Assembly (NCBI GenBank): GCA_019746095.1
Contig: JAIESL010000057.1
Coordinates: forward strand, 1-64,000
Direction of reading: 5' to 3'
DNA: 64,000 bases
Source of the DNA: Caulobacteraceae bacterium
Lineage (GTDB): Bacteria; Pseudomonadota; Alphaproteobacteria; Caulobacterales; Caulobacteraceae
The notes under the pieces were generated by a model. It saw only the letters and a program-made list of their open reading frames with translations, searched no databases and was not told where the DNA came from. The translations under genes were made by a program, and so were the position numbers. This document shows positions 44,314 through 53,492 of the stretch, one piece after another (positions within the stretch are counted from its first letter, which is position 1; each line of letters begins with the position of its first letter).

Positions 44314-45593
44314 CAGCCGACCTTCCGGAAGAGGATCGAGGCATTGGTGCCGCCGAAGCCGAAACTGTTGGACATGGCCACGTCGATTTCCATCGGCTGA
44401 CCCTTGCCGCGCACGAGGTTCAGCGCGGTTTCCCGCTCCGGATTGTCGAGGTTGATGGTCGGCGGGGCGATCTGGTCCCGAATGGCCAGGATGCAGAAAA
44501 TCGCCTCAATGGCCCCGGCAGCCCCCAGCAGGTGGCCGGTCATCGACTTGGTCGAGGACAGGGCGACATTGGGGGCGTGGTCGCCCATCAGCTTCTCGAT
44601 CGCGCCGGCCTCGATCCAGTCGGCCATGGTCGAGGTGCCGTGAGCATTGACGTAGTCGATGTCGGCGGCGGTGAGCCCCGCCCGCTTCACCGCCATCTGC
44701 ATGGCGCGATAGCCGCCGTCACCGTCCTCGGCCGGGGCGGTGATGTGATAGGCGTCGCCGCTCATGCCGTAGCCGACGACCTCGGCATAGATGGTCGCAC
44801 CGCGCGCCCTGGCGTGCTCGTACTCTTCCAGCACCACAATGCCGGCCCCCTCGCCCATGACGAAGCCCGAGTGGTCCTTGTCCCAGGGGCGCGAGGCCTT
44901 TTCGGGCGCGTCATTATAGGCGGTGCAAAGGGCCTTGCAGGCGAGGAAGCCGGCGATGCCGATGGGGACGATGGAGCTCTCGGCCCCGCCCGCCACCATG
45001 ACGTCGGCGTCGTCCATCATGATCATCCGGGCCGCATCGCCGATGGCATGGGCACCGGTGGCGCAGGCGGTGACGACGGAGTGATTCGGGCCCTTGAGGC
45101 CGTGACGGATCGAGATCTGGCCCGAGGTCAGATTGATCAGGGCCGAGGGGATGAAGAAGGGGCTGACCCGGCGCGGGCCCTGCTCCTTGAGGATGACGGC
45201 GGTGTCGGCGATGGGGCCCAGCCCACCGATGCCGGAGCCGACCATGACGCCGGTCCGCTCGCGCTGCTCCTCGGTCTCGGGCTTCCAGCCGGCGTCGGCC
45301 AGGGCCTCGTCGGCGGCGGCGATGGCATAGACGATGAAGTCATCGACGCGTTTGCGGTCCTTGGGCGACATGACCTGTTCATGGTCGAACACGCCCGGCT
45401 GGCCGGGAGCCCCGCCGCCGCGGCCGTCGACCGACGGAATCTCGCCCGCAATGGTGCAGCCGAAGCCCTCGGTGTCGAAATTGGTGATCGGGCCGATGCC
45501 CGACCGCCCCTCGAGGATGCCCTTCCAGTTATGCTCCACGCCCCAGCCGAGGGGGGTGAGCAGACCGAGGCCGGTGACGACGACACGGCGCAT
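44313..45593 (-). CDS. fabF: beta-ketoacyl-ACP synthase II
   Basis: FabF elongates fatty acyl-ACP with malonyl-ACP. The 426-residue protein starts MRRVVVTGLGLLTPLG and carries the active-site Cys in VTACATGAHAIG and the two catalytic His in NAHGTST and MTGHLLGAAGA. It lies 108 nt downstream of acpP with a large hairpin between them, and is coupled to mltG by TGATG. Confidence 0.97.
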   Translation of the reverse strand: MRRVVVTGLGLLTPLGWGVEHNWKGILEGRSGIGPITNFDTEGFGCTIAGEIPSVDGRGGGAPGQPGVFDHEQVMSPKDRKRVDDFIVYAIAAADEALADAGWKPETEEQRERTGVMVGSGIGGLGPIADTAVILKEQGPRRVSPFFIPSALINLTSGQISIRHGLKGPNHSVVTACATGAHAIGDAARMIMMDDADVMVAGGAESSIVPIGIAGFLACKALCTAYNDAPEKASRPWDKDHSGFVMGEGAGIVVLEEYEHARARGATIYAEVVGYGMSGDAYHITAPAEDGDGGYRAMQMAVKRAGLTAADIDYVNAHGTSTMADWIEAGAIEKLMGDHAPNVALSSTKSMTGHLLGAAGAIEAIFCILAIRDQIAPPTINLDNPERETALNLVRGKGQPMEIDVAMSNSFGFGGTNASILFRKVG

Positions 45594-45631
45594 GAGCGCT
45601 CCTCGTTAGAGAATCCAGACCACAAACAGTA

Positions 45632-45675
45632 ATGGCCGCCGGGCGGCCCCGCTAGGGGCGCGCCACGGCGGCCAT
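45632..45675 (-). terminator. intercistronic hairpin between acpP and fabF
   Basis: A perfect 9-bp stem (ATGGCCGCC 45632-45640 / GGCGGCCAT 45667-45675) encloses an inner CCCC/GGGG stem. There is no T-run on the minus-strand side, so it looks like a partial terminator or an mRNA-stabilising structure. Either would leave acpP message in excess over fabF, as expected for carrier protein. Confidence 0.6.
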
Positions 45676-45701
45676 CAAAGCCGTATCGAAAGCGGCAGCG
45701 A

Positions 45702-45941
45702 TCAGCCGGCCAGCTTCTCGTCGATGAACTTCACGGCGTCGCCGACCGTCTGGATGTGCTCGGCGGCGTCGTCCGGGATTTCGATGTCGAATTCTTCCTC
45801 GAAGGCCATGACCAGTTCGACGTTGTCGAGCGAGTCAGCGCCCAGGTCGTCGATGAAGCTGGCCTTTTCAACGACCTTCTCCGGATCGGCGTCCAGGTGG
45901 TCGATGACGATCTTGCGGACGCGTTCCAGGGTATCGGACAT
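45702..45941 (-). CDS. acpP: acyl carrier protein
   Basis: AcpP carries growing acyl chains on a 4'-phosphopantetheine arm attached at Ser37 of the [10 protein letters not shown] motif. The 79-residue, strongly acidic protein is typical. The ATG at 45941 starts the conserved [12 protein letters not shown], although the frame is open further upstream. It lies between fabG and fabF on the minus strand. The 198-nt gap upstream, to fabG, is long enough to hold its own promoter; I recognised no -35/-10 pair in it. Confidence 0.97.
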   Translation of the reverse strand: MSDTLERVRKIVIDHLDADPEKVVEKASFIDDLGADSLDNVELVMAFEEEFDIEIPDDAAEHIQTVGDAVKFIDEKLAG

Positions 45942-46139
45942 GGGAGTCTCTGCTTTAAGGGCCGCACGGGCCGCGTTGTCTCTGTCTTGCCGTATGACGA
46001 CGGCGACGGCTGCGCAAGTGCTGAACACAGACTCGGGCGAACCATCCAACCGGGGTTTAGCACGGCGGCACCGGCTGGAAACAGTCTCGCGACAGCTTTG
46101 CGCCGTCAGGACTGCCCGCCCGGCGGCCGCGTGCGGGCC

Positions 46140-46880
46140 CTAGATCATCGCCATGCCGCCGTTCACATGCAGGGTCTGGCCCGTGACATAGGCGGCTTCG
46201 TCCGAGGACAGATAGACGGCCGCGGCGGCGATCTCGTCGCCCGTGCCCAGCCGGCCGGCGGGGATGTTCTTCAGGATGGTCTCGCGCTGGGTCTCGTTCA
46301 GCACGTCGGTCATCGGCGAGGCGATGAAGCCCGGGGCGATACAGTTCACGGTAATGCCGCGCGAGCCGACTTCCTGCGCCAGCGACTTGGAGAAGCCGAT
46401 CATCCCGGCCTTGGAGGCGGCGTAGTTGGTCTGGCCCGGGTTACCGGTGACGCCGACGACGGAGGTGATGCCGATGATCCGGCCCGAGCGGCGCTTCATC
46501 ATCCCCTTCATGGCGGCGCGCGAGAGGCGGAAATAGCTCTCGAGGTTGACGCGGATGACGTCCTGGAAGTCCTCGTCCTTCATCCGCATCAGCAGGCCGT
46601 CCTTCGTGATGCCGGCGTTGGCGACGAGGATGTCGAGCGGGGCACCAGCGGCTTCCTCGGCCCGGGCCAGCAGGCCGTCGACCGACTCAGGGTCCGACAG
46701 ATTGGCGGCAGCGACGAAGGCGCGCGCGCCGAGTTCCCCGGCCAGCTCCTGCAGCACCGCCTCGCGGGTGCCGGACAGGACGACGGTCGCGCCCTGGGCA
46801 TGCAGGGCCCGGGCGATGGCCCCGCCGATGCCGCCGGTCGCGCCGGTCACGAGGGCGGTCTTGCCGGTGAGATTGAACAT
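46140..46880 (-). CDS. fabG: 3-oxoacyl-ACP reductase
   Basis: FabG is the NADPH-dependent reductase of the fatty-acid elongation cycle. The 246-residue SDR protein has the nucleotide motif TGATGGIGGAIA, NAGITKDGLL, the catalytic Ser in ITSVVG and YAASKAG with catalytic Tyr and Lys. GGAG lies about 7 nt upstream of the ATG. It sits between fabD and acpP; a repeat-rich gap of 137 nt separates it from fabD. Confidence 0.96.
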   Translation of the reverse strand: MFNLTGKTALVTGATGGIGGAIARALHAQGATVVLSGTREAVLQELAGELGARAFVAAANLSDPESVDGLLARAEEAAGAPLDILVANAGITKDGLLMRMKDEDFQDVIRVNLESYFRLSRAAMKGMMKRRSGRIIGITSVVGVTGNPGQTNYAASKAGMIGFSKSLAQEVGSRGITVNCIAPGFIASPMTDVLNETQRETILKNIPAGRLGTGDEIAAAAVYLSSDEAAYVTGQTLHVNGGMAMI

Positions 46881-46896
46881 GAGAGGGCTCCGGAGG

Positions 46897-47020
46897 AGTG
46901 AGGAGTGACGAGTGGTCAGTGATCAGTGATTGGTGATTAGTGAACGAAGCAGCGTGGCCGGTGAAGGCGGATTGGAGAGCGGGTGGACGCCCCAGCCAAT
47001 CACTGGCCACGAACCACTCA
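46897..47020. repeat. inverted repeat cluster between fabD and fabG
   Basis: The left arm (46897-46943) is built of AGTGGTCAGTGATCAGTGATT-like units with GGTGATTAGTG. The right arm (46994-47018) is the inverse complement of part of it (CCAATCACTGGCCACGAACC). The vocabulary is that of the element after pdxA at 40157. The right arm abuts and supplies the fabD stop codon. Confidence 0.7.
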
Positions 47021-47962
47021 AAGCGACTTCGCGAACGCTTCCAGGTCTTCCGGCGTGTTCAGCGACAGGCTCTCGGCGTCCGGCGCGATCCGTTTGGCCA
47101 TGCCGGCCAGGACCTTGCCCGAGCCGATCTCGGCGAAGCGGGTCACGCCGCCCTCGCCGGCCATCCATTCCATGCTCTCGCGCCAGCGGACGCGGCCAGT
47201 GACCTGTTCGACCAGCAGGCGGCGCAGGACCTCGGGGTCGGTCTCGGGGCGCGCCGTGACATTGGCGACGACGGCGACCGAGGGGGCGACGATGGTCGCG
47301 GAGCCGAGCGCCGTGGCCATTTCGTCGGCGGCGGGCTGCATCAGCGGGCAGTGGAAGGGGGCCGAGACGTTCAGGGGAATGGCGCGGGCACCCAGTTCCT
47401 TGGCCTTTTCGATGGCCCGGTCGACGGCGGCCTTGTCGCCCGAGATGACGATGTTGCCGGCGTTGTTGTCATTGGCGACGACACAGACGCCGACCTCGGA
47501 GCCCGCCGCCGCCGCGGCCTCAGCCAGGGCCAGGTCGGTCTTCGGCCCGATCAACGAGGCCATGGCGCCGCGGCCCACGGGCACGGCACGCTGCATGGCC
47601 TGGCCGCGCAGCTTCAGCAGGCGGGCGGTGTCGGCCAGGGTGATCGAACCGGCGGCGCACAGGGCCGAATACTCGCCCAGCGAATGGCCGGCGACAAAGC
47701 CCGCGCGGCTGACATCGACGCCGAACTCGACCTTGAGAACACGCGCGGCGGCCAGCGACACGGCCATCAGGGCGGGCTGGGCGTTCTCGGTCAGGGTCAG
47801 CTGGTCCTCGGGGCCCTCGCGCATCAGGACCGACAGCTTCTGACCGAGAGCCTCGTCGATCTCGGCATAGACCTCACGCGCCGAGGCGAAGGCGTCAGCG
47901 AGCGCAACCCCCATGCCGACCGACTGGCTGCCTTGTCCGGGGAACAGCAGGGCGAGGGTCAT
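47018..47962 (-). CDS. fabD: malonyl-CoA--ACP transacylase
   Basis: FabD moves malonyl groups from CoA to ACP. The 314-residue protein has LLFPGQGSQSVGMG at the start, the nucleophile Ser in AGHSLGEYSAL (about residue 92), and the catalytic His in VSAPFHCPLM (about 200). It heads the fabD-fabG-acpP-fabF order on the minus strand. The stop codon lies in a repeat arm. No fabH or plsX is in the window. Confidence 0.96.
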   Translation of the reverse strand: MTLALLFPGQGSQSVGMGVALADAFASAREVYAEIDEALGQKLSVLMREGPEDQLTLTENAQPALMAVSLAAARVLKVEFGVDVSRAGFVAGHSLGEYSALCAAGSITLADTARLLKLRGQAMQRAVPVGRGAMASLIGPKTDLALAEAAAAAGSEVGVCVVANDNNAGNIVISGDKAAVDRAIEKAKELGARAIPLNVSAPFHCPLMQPAADEMATALGSATIVAPSVAVVANVTARPETDPEVLRRLLVEQVTGRVRWRESMEWMAGEGGVTRFAEIGSGKVLAGMAKRIAPDAESLSLNTPEDLEAFAKSL

Positions 47963-48007
47963 GTCAGGTCTCCGGCAGCGTTGAATCGAGCCGGAGGGGT
48001 AGGACGA

Positions 48008-49972
48008 TCAGGCCGCAGGGGCAAGACGGGCGATCGTGGTCCGGCGGGGGGTGAAGTCCAGACGGGCGATCTCCCGAATGCGACCGCCCTCCTCCCGGCC
48101 CTCGACCAGTTCATAACCCATCAGGGCGAAGACGCGGCCGCGCAGGAAGATCGGGCGGGACGCGCCATACCAGTCGATGCAGGAGACGCGACAGAAATCC
48201 TCCCGTCCGGTGCCTCCAGTGGACAGGGCCCCGAGCGCCGCCAGCGAGCCGGGGCCGCGACGCAAGAACAGCATGTCGACGCCGCCCCTGGTCGGCTGAC
48301 GACGCGAATCCAGCGCCACGAAACGCTCCATCGGAAGGCCCAGCAGCCCCTCCGCGGCGCCCCGCTCATCGGGACGGAAGAAGAACCCGTGACTGCGGCC
48401 CTCGGACTCGCCGGCGTTCGGTACGGCGTAGCGCGCACCGAGTTCGGGCCGCCTCCCGTTCAGCTCGATGGCGGTCAGCGTCAGGGCCTGATTGCCGCTG
48501 GTGACGATCAGGGCGTCAGAGCCGAGCGCCTCGATACGACTGACCGGCGTTGCCAGGTCGAAGGTCCGCGTCCGGCCGTCGTCGACCCGCATGGTCAGAA
48601 GGACGCCGCCGCGCTCATCCTCGCCATCCGCCGATGGGCGAACCGCAGCGTAGAGCAGATGATCGCCCACGAAGCGGTTGTGTCGCTGCCAGCCGTCCCG
48701 GGGCAGGTTGGGAAGGGTGCGGTAGTCACCGGGGCGCGCGGTGCCGGATCCGTCGCCGAAGCGAGACAGCGGCAGGCTGAGCAGGGCCACACTCCCCTCC
48801 CGCGTTTCGCGATCCCACATGGCGTCGCCGCCACCGTCGGACTGGACCACGACCTCGAGACGGCCGCGTTGCCTGTCTTCGCGGAACGAGAACTGATCCA
48901 GAGGGGTGCCCGAGGCCCGGACCGCCTGTGGCCGCCCGCCGTCCAGGGGCATGCGATAGACGCTGGCCGGCGGACGGCTGTTCGGCGCGGGGTCGCGGAC
49001 CCAGGTCGTCGTCCAGAAATAGATGGCCTCGGGCGAGACGTAGAAGGTGCGCGACTCCGGCCCGAGGATGGCGGTCGCCTGACAGTCCAGCCGCGGTGCG
49101 GTCAGGTCGCAGCGGGTCACCGAATGCAGGGCATTGAGATCGGGATCGGAAGGCCGGGCCCGGGAATCGATGAAGACATCCTCCGGCCTCGCAAGCACCT
49201 CGGTCGTTCGCGGCCGACCGGGCGTCTCGTCAGTCAGCGCCGGCAAGACCGCCATCGGATCCTCGACCTGCCAGAGATAACGGACGTTGTAGAGGACCAG
49301 CTCATCGCCGATCAGGCGCGAGGCGTAGTTCTCGGCCGAAAAATAGTCGCTGGCGCGCAGGCGGTAGGCGTCCTCGAAGCTGAGCTGCCCTTCGGGAGAG
49401 AGGCGGAAGCGGAGAATCTCCGTGCCCTGCGTCTCATAGCTGTAGCCGATGACCACGACCCGGTCGCCAACCACCAGCATCTCGTCGTACCAGGATCCGT
49501 CCCAGGCGGTCTTCGGGGCCGGCGCACCCGGCGGCGGGACGTCGATAGAGTCGACGGCCCGAAGTCCGCCCGCCGTCGAAAGCGTGAACAGCCGGCCACG
49601 CCGCAGCACCACGAGATAGTCGCCGTTCGCCTTGACGATCCCGCCTTCGTCGACGCCCGTCTCCTGGACGTTGGTGATGGAGTCGCCGGCCGTTTCGGCG
49701 GCGGCATCGGCCGCCGGGACCATCATGGCCGGTGAGGCGACCTCCATCGACACGGCGTCGTCGCTGAACTGGCCGCGCATCTGCGCCGCGATGGCGGCCT
49801 CGCGCTGGCGGAAGAAGGCGCGGAACTGGTCTTCGGAAGCGAAGGCCGGAAGCCCCTCCGCCGAGACCACAGGCCGGAAAGGGCTGGCCGTACCGACGGC
49901 GGCGCAGACGCCGACCAGGGCCGCGAGCCCGAGCGACAGGGGACCGACATGGCGTTTCAGGATCGCGAGCAT
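48008..49972 (-). CDS. exported beta-propeller domain protein
   Basis: This 654-residue protein has an N-terminal hydrophobic signal or anchor (about 8-30), a helical segment (about 40-75) and a beta-propeller of the family marked by TNVQETGVDEGGIVKANGDYL-type sequence (about residue 100). YDEMLVVGDRVVVIGYSYE and later repeats such as RFVGDHLLYAAVRPS follow. Two Cys pairs (TRCDLTAPRLDC and FCRVSC) may form disulfides outside the cytoplasm. Related proteins occur in archaea and bacteria without a settled function. It is a monocistronic gene between fabD and an oxidoreductase. Confidence 0.82.
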   Translation of the reverse strand: MLAILKRHVGPLSLGLAALVGVCAAVGTASPFRPVVSAEGLPAFASEDQFRAFFRQREAAIAAQMRGQFSDDAVSMEVASPAMMVPAADAAAETAGDSITNVQETGVDEGGIVKANGDYLVVLRRGRLFTLSTAGGLRAVDSIDVPPPGAPAPKTAWDGSWYDEMLVVGDRVVVIGYSYETQGTEILRFRLSPEGQLSFEDAYRLRASDYFSAENYASRLIGDELVLYNVRYLWQVEDPMAVLPALTDETPGRPRTTEVLARPEDVFIDSRARPSDPDLNALHSVTRCDLTAPRLDCQATAILGPESRTFYVSPEAIYFWTTTWVRDPAPNSRPPASVYRMPLDGGRPQAVRASGTPLDQFSFREDRQRGRLEVVVQSDGGGDAMWDRETREGSVALLSLPLSRFGDGSGTARPGDYRTLPNLPRDGWQRHNRFVGDHLLYAAVRPSADGEDERGGVLLTMRVDDGRTRTFDLATPVSRIEALGSDALIVTSGNQALTLTAIELNGRRPELGARYAVPNAGESEGRSHGFFFRPDERGAAEGLLGLPMERFVALDSRRQPTRGGVDMLFLRRGPGSLAALGALSTGGTGREDFCRVSCIDWYGASRPIFLRGRVFALMGYELVEGREEGGRIREIARLDFTPRRTTIARLAPAA

Positions 49973-50045
49973 TCCGAAGTCCCCCGAGCTTGGACCTTGA
50001 CGGATGAACGGCTCGAACTGTGGCCATCCTGAGGTGGAATACCGG

Positions 50046-51452
50046 CTAGAACAGCACGCCGGGGTTCATGATCCGGTGGGGGTCGATGGCGGCGCGGACG
50101 GCCTGCATGGTCCGGATTTCCAACGGCGACTTGTAGCGCCGGGCCTCTTCCGTCTTGAGGCGGCCGAGGCCGTGTTCGGCGGAGATGGAGCCGTCGTAGC
50201 GGGCGACGATGTCGTGGACGATCTGCGAACCTTCCTCCCAGCGCGCCAGGAAGGCCGGGCGGTCGCCGCCGACAGGGCAGAGCACGTCATAGTGGAGATT
50301 GCCGTCGCCGACGTGGCCGAAGGCGCTGACCCGGGCACCGGGATGGAAGCGTTCCACGGCGGCGGTGGCTTCCTCGAGAAATTCGGCGATGCGAGAGAGC
50401 GGGACGGAGACATCGTGCTTCCAGCCGCCGCCCTCGGGCTTCTGGGCGGCGGACTGTTCCTCGCGCACCTTCCAGAAGGCGGCACGCTGGGCGTCGTTCT
50501 GGGCGATGGCGGCATCGTTGATCAGGCCGGTCTCGAAGGCATGGGTCAGCAGCCGCTCCATGGCCGCGTCGGCCGCGCCGGGCTCGCCCGAGACCAGTTC
50601 GATCAGGACGTACCAGGGCGGCGTCGAGTCCAGCGGCTCGCGGGTGTCGGGGATGTTGGCGAGGACGAAGCCCATGCCGATCCGCTTCATCAGTTCGAAG
50701 GCCTCGACCCCGCCGCCGGTCTCGGCCTTGGCGCGGGCCAGAAGTTCGATAGCGGCCGCGGGTGCATCCAGCCCGACCATGGCGGTGGCGCGGCTGCGCA
50801 TGACCGGGAACAGTTTCAGGGTCGCGGCGGTGACCACGCCGAGCGTGCCCTCGGCCCCGATCAGCAGCTGTTTCAGGTCATAGCCGGTGTTGTCCTTGCG
50901 CAGGCGCTTCAGGCCGTTGAAGACCTCGCCGTCCGGCATCACCGCCTCAATGCCCAGCACCAGGTCGCGCATCATGCCGTAGCGGAGCACCGCGGTTCCG
51001 CCGGCATTGGTCGAGATGACCCCGCCGATGGTGGCCGTGCCCTCGGCGGCCAGGCTGAGCGGAAACAGCCTATCGGCGGCCGTGGCGGCCTGTTGCGCCT
51101 CCAGAAGGGTGATCCCGGCCTCGACGGTCATGGCGTCGTCCAGCGGGGTCACATCGCGCACGGCGCGCAGCCTGCGGGTCGAGAGCAGGACCTCGCCGAA
51201 GGGAATCTGGCCGCCGACCAGGCCGGTGTCGCCGCCCTGGGGCACGATGGCGACACGATGTTCGGCACAGACGCGGACGGCCGCGGCCACCTGGGCGGTC
51301 GAACGCGGCGTCAGCATCAGCGGCGTATGGCCCTGCCAGCGATTGCGCCACTCGGTCAGCCAGGGCGCGATCTCGGCCGGATCCTCGGTCCAGCCGCCCT
51401 CGCCGAGAGCGGATTTCAGGGCGGCAAGCGCGGCAGGCGAAGGAGCGGTCAT
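50046..51452 (-). CDS. FAD-binding 2-hydroxyacid oxidoreductase (GlcD/D2HGDH type)
   Basis: This 468-residue flavoprotein has an N-terminal PCMH-type FAD domain and a C-terminal FAD-oxidase domain. Seen are VPQGGDTGLVGGQIP, ISTNAGGTAVLRYGMMRDLVLG, RKDNTGYDLKQLLIGAEGTLG, the His-rich FGHVGDGNLHYDV, and the C-terminal SAEHGLGRLKTEEA with PHRIMNPGV. The family includes D-2-hydroxyglutarate, D-lactate and glycolate dehydrogenases; the substrate cannot be fixed from sequence, though D-2-hydroxyglutarate is a good candidate. It is divergent from the NUDIX gene with 56 nt between starts. Confidence 0.9.
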   Translation of the reverse strand: MTAPSPAALAALKSALGEGGWTEDPAEIAPWLTEWRNRWQGHTPLMLTPRSTAQVAAAVRVCAEHRVAIVPQGGDTGLVGGQIPFGEVLLSTRRLRAVRDVTPLDDAMTVEAGITLLEAQQAATAADRLFPLSLAAEGTATIGGVISTNAGGTAVLRYGMMRDLVLGIEAVMPDGEVFNGLKRLRKDNTGYDLKQLLIGAEGTLGVVTAATLKLFPVMRSRATAMVGLDAPAAAIELLARAKAETGGGVEAFELMKRIGMGFVLANIPDTREPLDSTPPWYVLIELVSGEPGAADAAMERLLTHAFETGLINDAAIAQNDAQRAAFWKVREEQSAAQKPEGGGWKHDVSVPLSRIAEFLEEATAAVERFHPGARVSAFGHVGDGNLHYDVLCPVGGDRPAFLARWEEGSQIVHDIVARYDGSISAEHGLGRLKTEEARRYKSPLEIRTMQAVRAAIDPHRIMNPGVLF

Positions 51453-51508
51453 GCAGGCCTTGTCTCAAAGTCATGGACGCGGCGAAAGGGCCAAGCCACG
51501 GTTGTCGG

Positions 51509-51919
51509 ATGAGCCCGCCCCTTCCCACCCCCGTCCCCGCCGTCGGCGTCGTCTGTCTGCGCGGCGATTCGGTGCTGCTGATCCGGCGCGGGACGCCGCC
51601 GCGTCAGGGCGAGTGGAGCCTGCCCGGCGGGCGCATCGAGCCCGGCGAACGGGCGGTGGAGGCCGCCCTGCGGGAACTGCGCGAGGAAACCGGGGTCGAG
51701 GCCGAGATCACGGGTCTGATCGACGTGGTCGACGGCCTGTTTCCCGACGCAGGGCGGCACTATGTGCTAATCGACTATGCGGCCCGCTGGCTGTCGGGTG
51801 AGCCGGTGGCGGGGGATGACGCTGCCGAGGCGCGGTTCGTGGCCCTGGATGAAGTCGAGGCCCTGGTCGACTGGTCCGAGACGCGCCGGATCATCCGGAT
51901 GGCCGCCGCCGCGCGCTGA
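51509..51919 (+). CDS. NUDIX hydrolase
   Basis: This 136-residue protein has a complete Nudix box, GRIEPGERAVEAALRELREE followed by TGV (about residues 48-70), which binds the divalent metal. WSLPGG precedes it, as in the MutT/ADP-ribose-type subfamilies. The substrate is not predictable. The ATG at 51509 is chosen because the family sequence starts just after; an ATG at 51473 would add 12 residues. It is divergent from the FAD oxidoreductase gene. Confidence 0.9.
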   Translation: MSPPLPTPVPAVGVVCLRGDSVLLIRRGTPPRQGEWSLPGGRIEPGERAVEAALRELREETGVEAEITGLIDVVDGLFPDAGRHYVLIDYAARWLSGEPVAGDDAAEARFVALDEVEALVDWSETRRIIRMAAAAR

Positions 51920-52013
51920 GCGACCCGGATTACGCCGATGTCATCTATGCCGCAGCCGGTTTCTGTGGCGCAGCGGCCACAGGGTGCTAACCTGTCCGGG
52001 ACAGGGAGATATC

Positions 52014-53030
52014 ATGGACACGTCGCTTCTCTTCACGGTCGCACTGGTGGTGCTGGCCTTTGTGCTGCTGTTCAGTGTGGTCAAGATCGTGCCCCAGGGC
52101 CGCGAGATGACCGTCGAACGGTTCGGCAAATACACCCGGACCCTCAGCCCCGGCATCAGCATCCTCACGCCCTTCGTCGAGCGCATCGGGCGGCGCATGA
52201 ATATGATGGAGCAAGTTCTTGATGTGCCTCAGCAAGAGGTGATCACCAAGGACAATGCCATGGTCAAGGTGGACGCCATTGTCTTCATCCAGGTGATGGA
52301 GGCCTCGGCCGCCGCCTACCGGATCGAGAACCTGCCCTATGCCATCACCCAGCTGTGCTCGACCAATCTGCGCACCGTGGTCGGTTCGATGGAGCTGGAC
52401 GAGGTGCTGTTCCAGCGCGACTCGATCAACTCGCGCCTGCTGACCGTGATCGATGCGGCGACCGAGCCCTGGGGCGTCAAGGTCAACCGGATCGAGATCA
52501 AGGACCTGACCCCGCCGGCCGACATCACCAATGCCATGGCCCGCCAGATGAAGGCCGAGCGCGAGCGCCGCGCCGTCATCACCGAGGCCGACGGCGAGAA
52601 ACAGGCCGCCATCGCCCGCGCCGAGGGGGCCAAGCAGGCTGCCATTCTGGAAGCCGAGGGCCGCCGCGAAGCCGCCTTCCGCGACGCCGAGGCCCGCGAA
52701 CGTGAAGCCGAGGCCGAGGCCAAGGCGACCGCCATGGTGTCCCAGGCCATCGCGGCCGGCGACGTCAATGCCATCAACTATTTCGTGGCCCAGAAATACG
52801 TCGAGGCCTTCGCCGAACTGGCCCGCAATCCGACGGCCAAGACGGTCATCGTCCCGGCGGAGATGTCCGGCCTGGTCGGCACCATCGCCGGCCTGGGCGA
52901 GCTGGTCGGCCTGGCCAGGGAACAGCAGCAGGGCCGCAGCGACGTCCGCCGCGACGCCGTGCCGACGGCACCCGCCCCGGCCCGGACAACCCCGCCGCGC
53001 CCGCCCCGTCCCTCCGTCCCGAGGACCTGA
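52014..53030 (+). CDS. SPFH/stomatin family membrane protein (QmcA-like)
   Basis: This 338-residue protein has an N-terminal transmembrane helix (about 5-25), a band-7/SPFH domain (about 25-190, IVPQGREMTVERFGKY, GISILTPFVERIGRRMNMMEQ, WGVKVNRIEIKDL) and a long Ala/Glu-rich coiled coil (about 185-245). A flotillin-like end (NYFVAQKYVEAF) precedes a Pro-rich tail. It oligomerises as a membrane scaffold that can modulate proteases. The next gene, 3 nt on, encodes an NfeD protein, the standard partner. GGGAG lies before the ATG. Confidence 0.93.
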   Translation: MDTSLLFTVALVVLAFVLLFSVVKIVPQGREMTVERFGKYTRTLSPGISILTPFVERIGRRMNMMEQVLDVPQQEVITKDNAMVKVDAIVFIQVMEASAAAYRIENLPYAITQLCSTNLRTVVGSMELDEVLFQRDSINSRLLTVIDAATEPWGVKVNRIEIKDLTPPADITNAMARQMKAERERRAVITEADGEKQAAIARAEGAKQAAILEAEGRREAAFRDAEAREREAEAEAKATAMVSQAIAAGDVNAINYFVAQKYVEAFAELARNPTAKTVIVPAEMSGLVGTIAGLGELVGLAREQQQGRSDVRRDAVPTAPAPARTTPPRPPRPSVPRT

Positions 53031-53033
53031 CCC

Positions 53034-53492
53034 ATGGACGTCCTGACTGACCTGCACGCTGCCCAGCCGTTCTGGATCTGGCTGGCCCTCGGCGTGCTGC
53101 TGCTGGCGGTCGAAGCGGCCTTTTCGACCGAGTGGCTGTTGTGGCCGGCGGTTTCGGCCGGGGTTGTGGCCGTGGTCACGGCGCTCGGCCTGCCGCTGGG
53201 CCTTGCCGGTGAGGTGGCCCTGTTCGCCGCCCTGACCGTAGCCGCGACCCTGCTGTCGCGCCGGCTGATCCAGCGGGTCAATCCGTCGGACGCACCGGAC
53301 ATCAATGCCCGCGACACCCGGCTGATCGGCCAGCGGGCCCAGGTGGTCCAGGGCTTCGTCGACGGCCGCGGCCGGGTCTTCGTCTCGGGCGCCGAATGGG
53401 TCGCCGAGATCGAGGGCGCGGCCCCGGCTGCAGGCGAGAGCGTGATCGTCGAAGGCATGGACGGGCCGAAACTGAAGGTGCGGGCCGCCTAG
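53034..53492 (+). CDS. NfeD family membrane protein
   Basis: This 152-residue partner of SPFH proteins has three hydrophobic segments (about 12-30, 35-53 and 57-75) and a C-terminal OB-fold domain (about 95-152) starting [12 protein letters not shown] and including [10 protein letters not shown]. It is the short NfeD type without the ClpP-like protease domain. Co-expression with the SPFH gene is very likely given 3 nt spacing. The stop shares CTAG with the convergent rnhA gene. Confidence 0.9.
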   Translation: MDVLTDLHAAQPFWIWLALGVLLLAVEAAFSTEWLLWPAVSAGVVAVVTALGLPLGLAGEVALFAALTVAATLLSRRLIQRVNPSDAPDINARDTRLIGQRAQVVQGFVDGRGRVFVSGAEWVAEIEGAAPAAGESVIVEGMDGPKLKVRAA

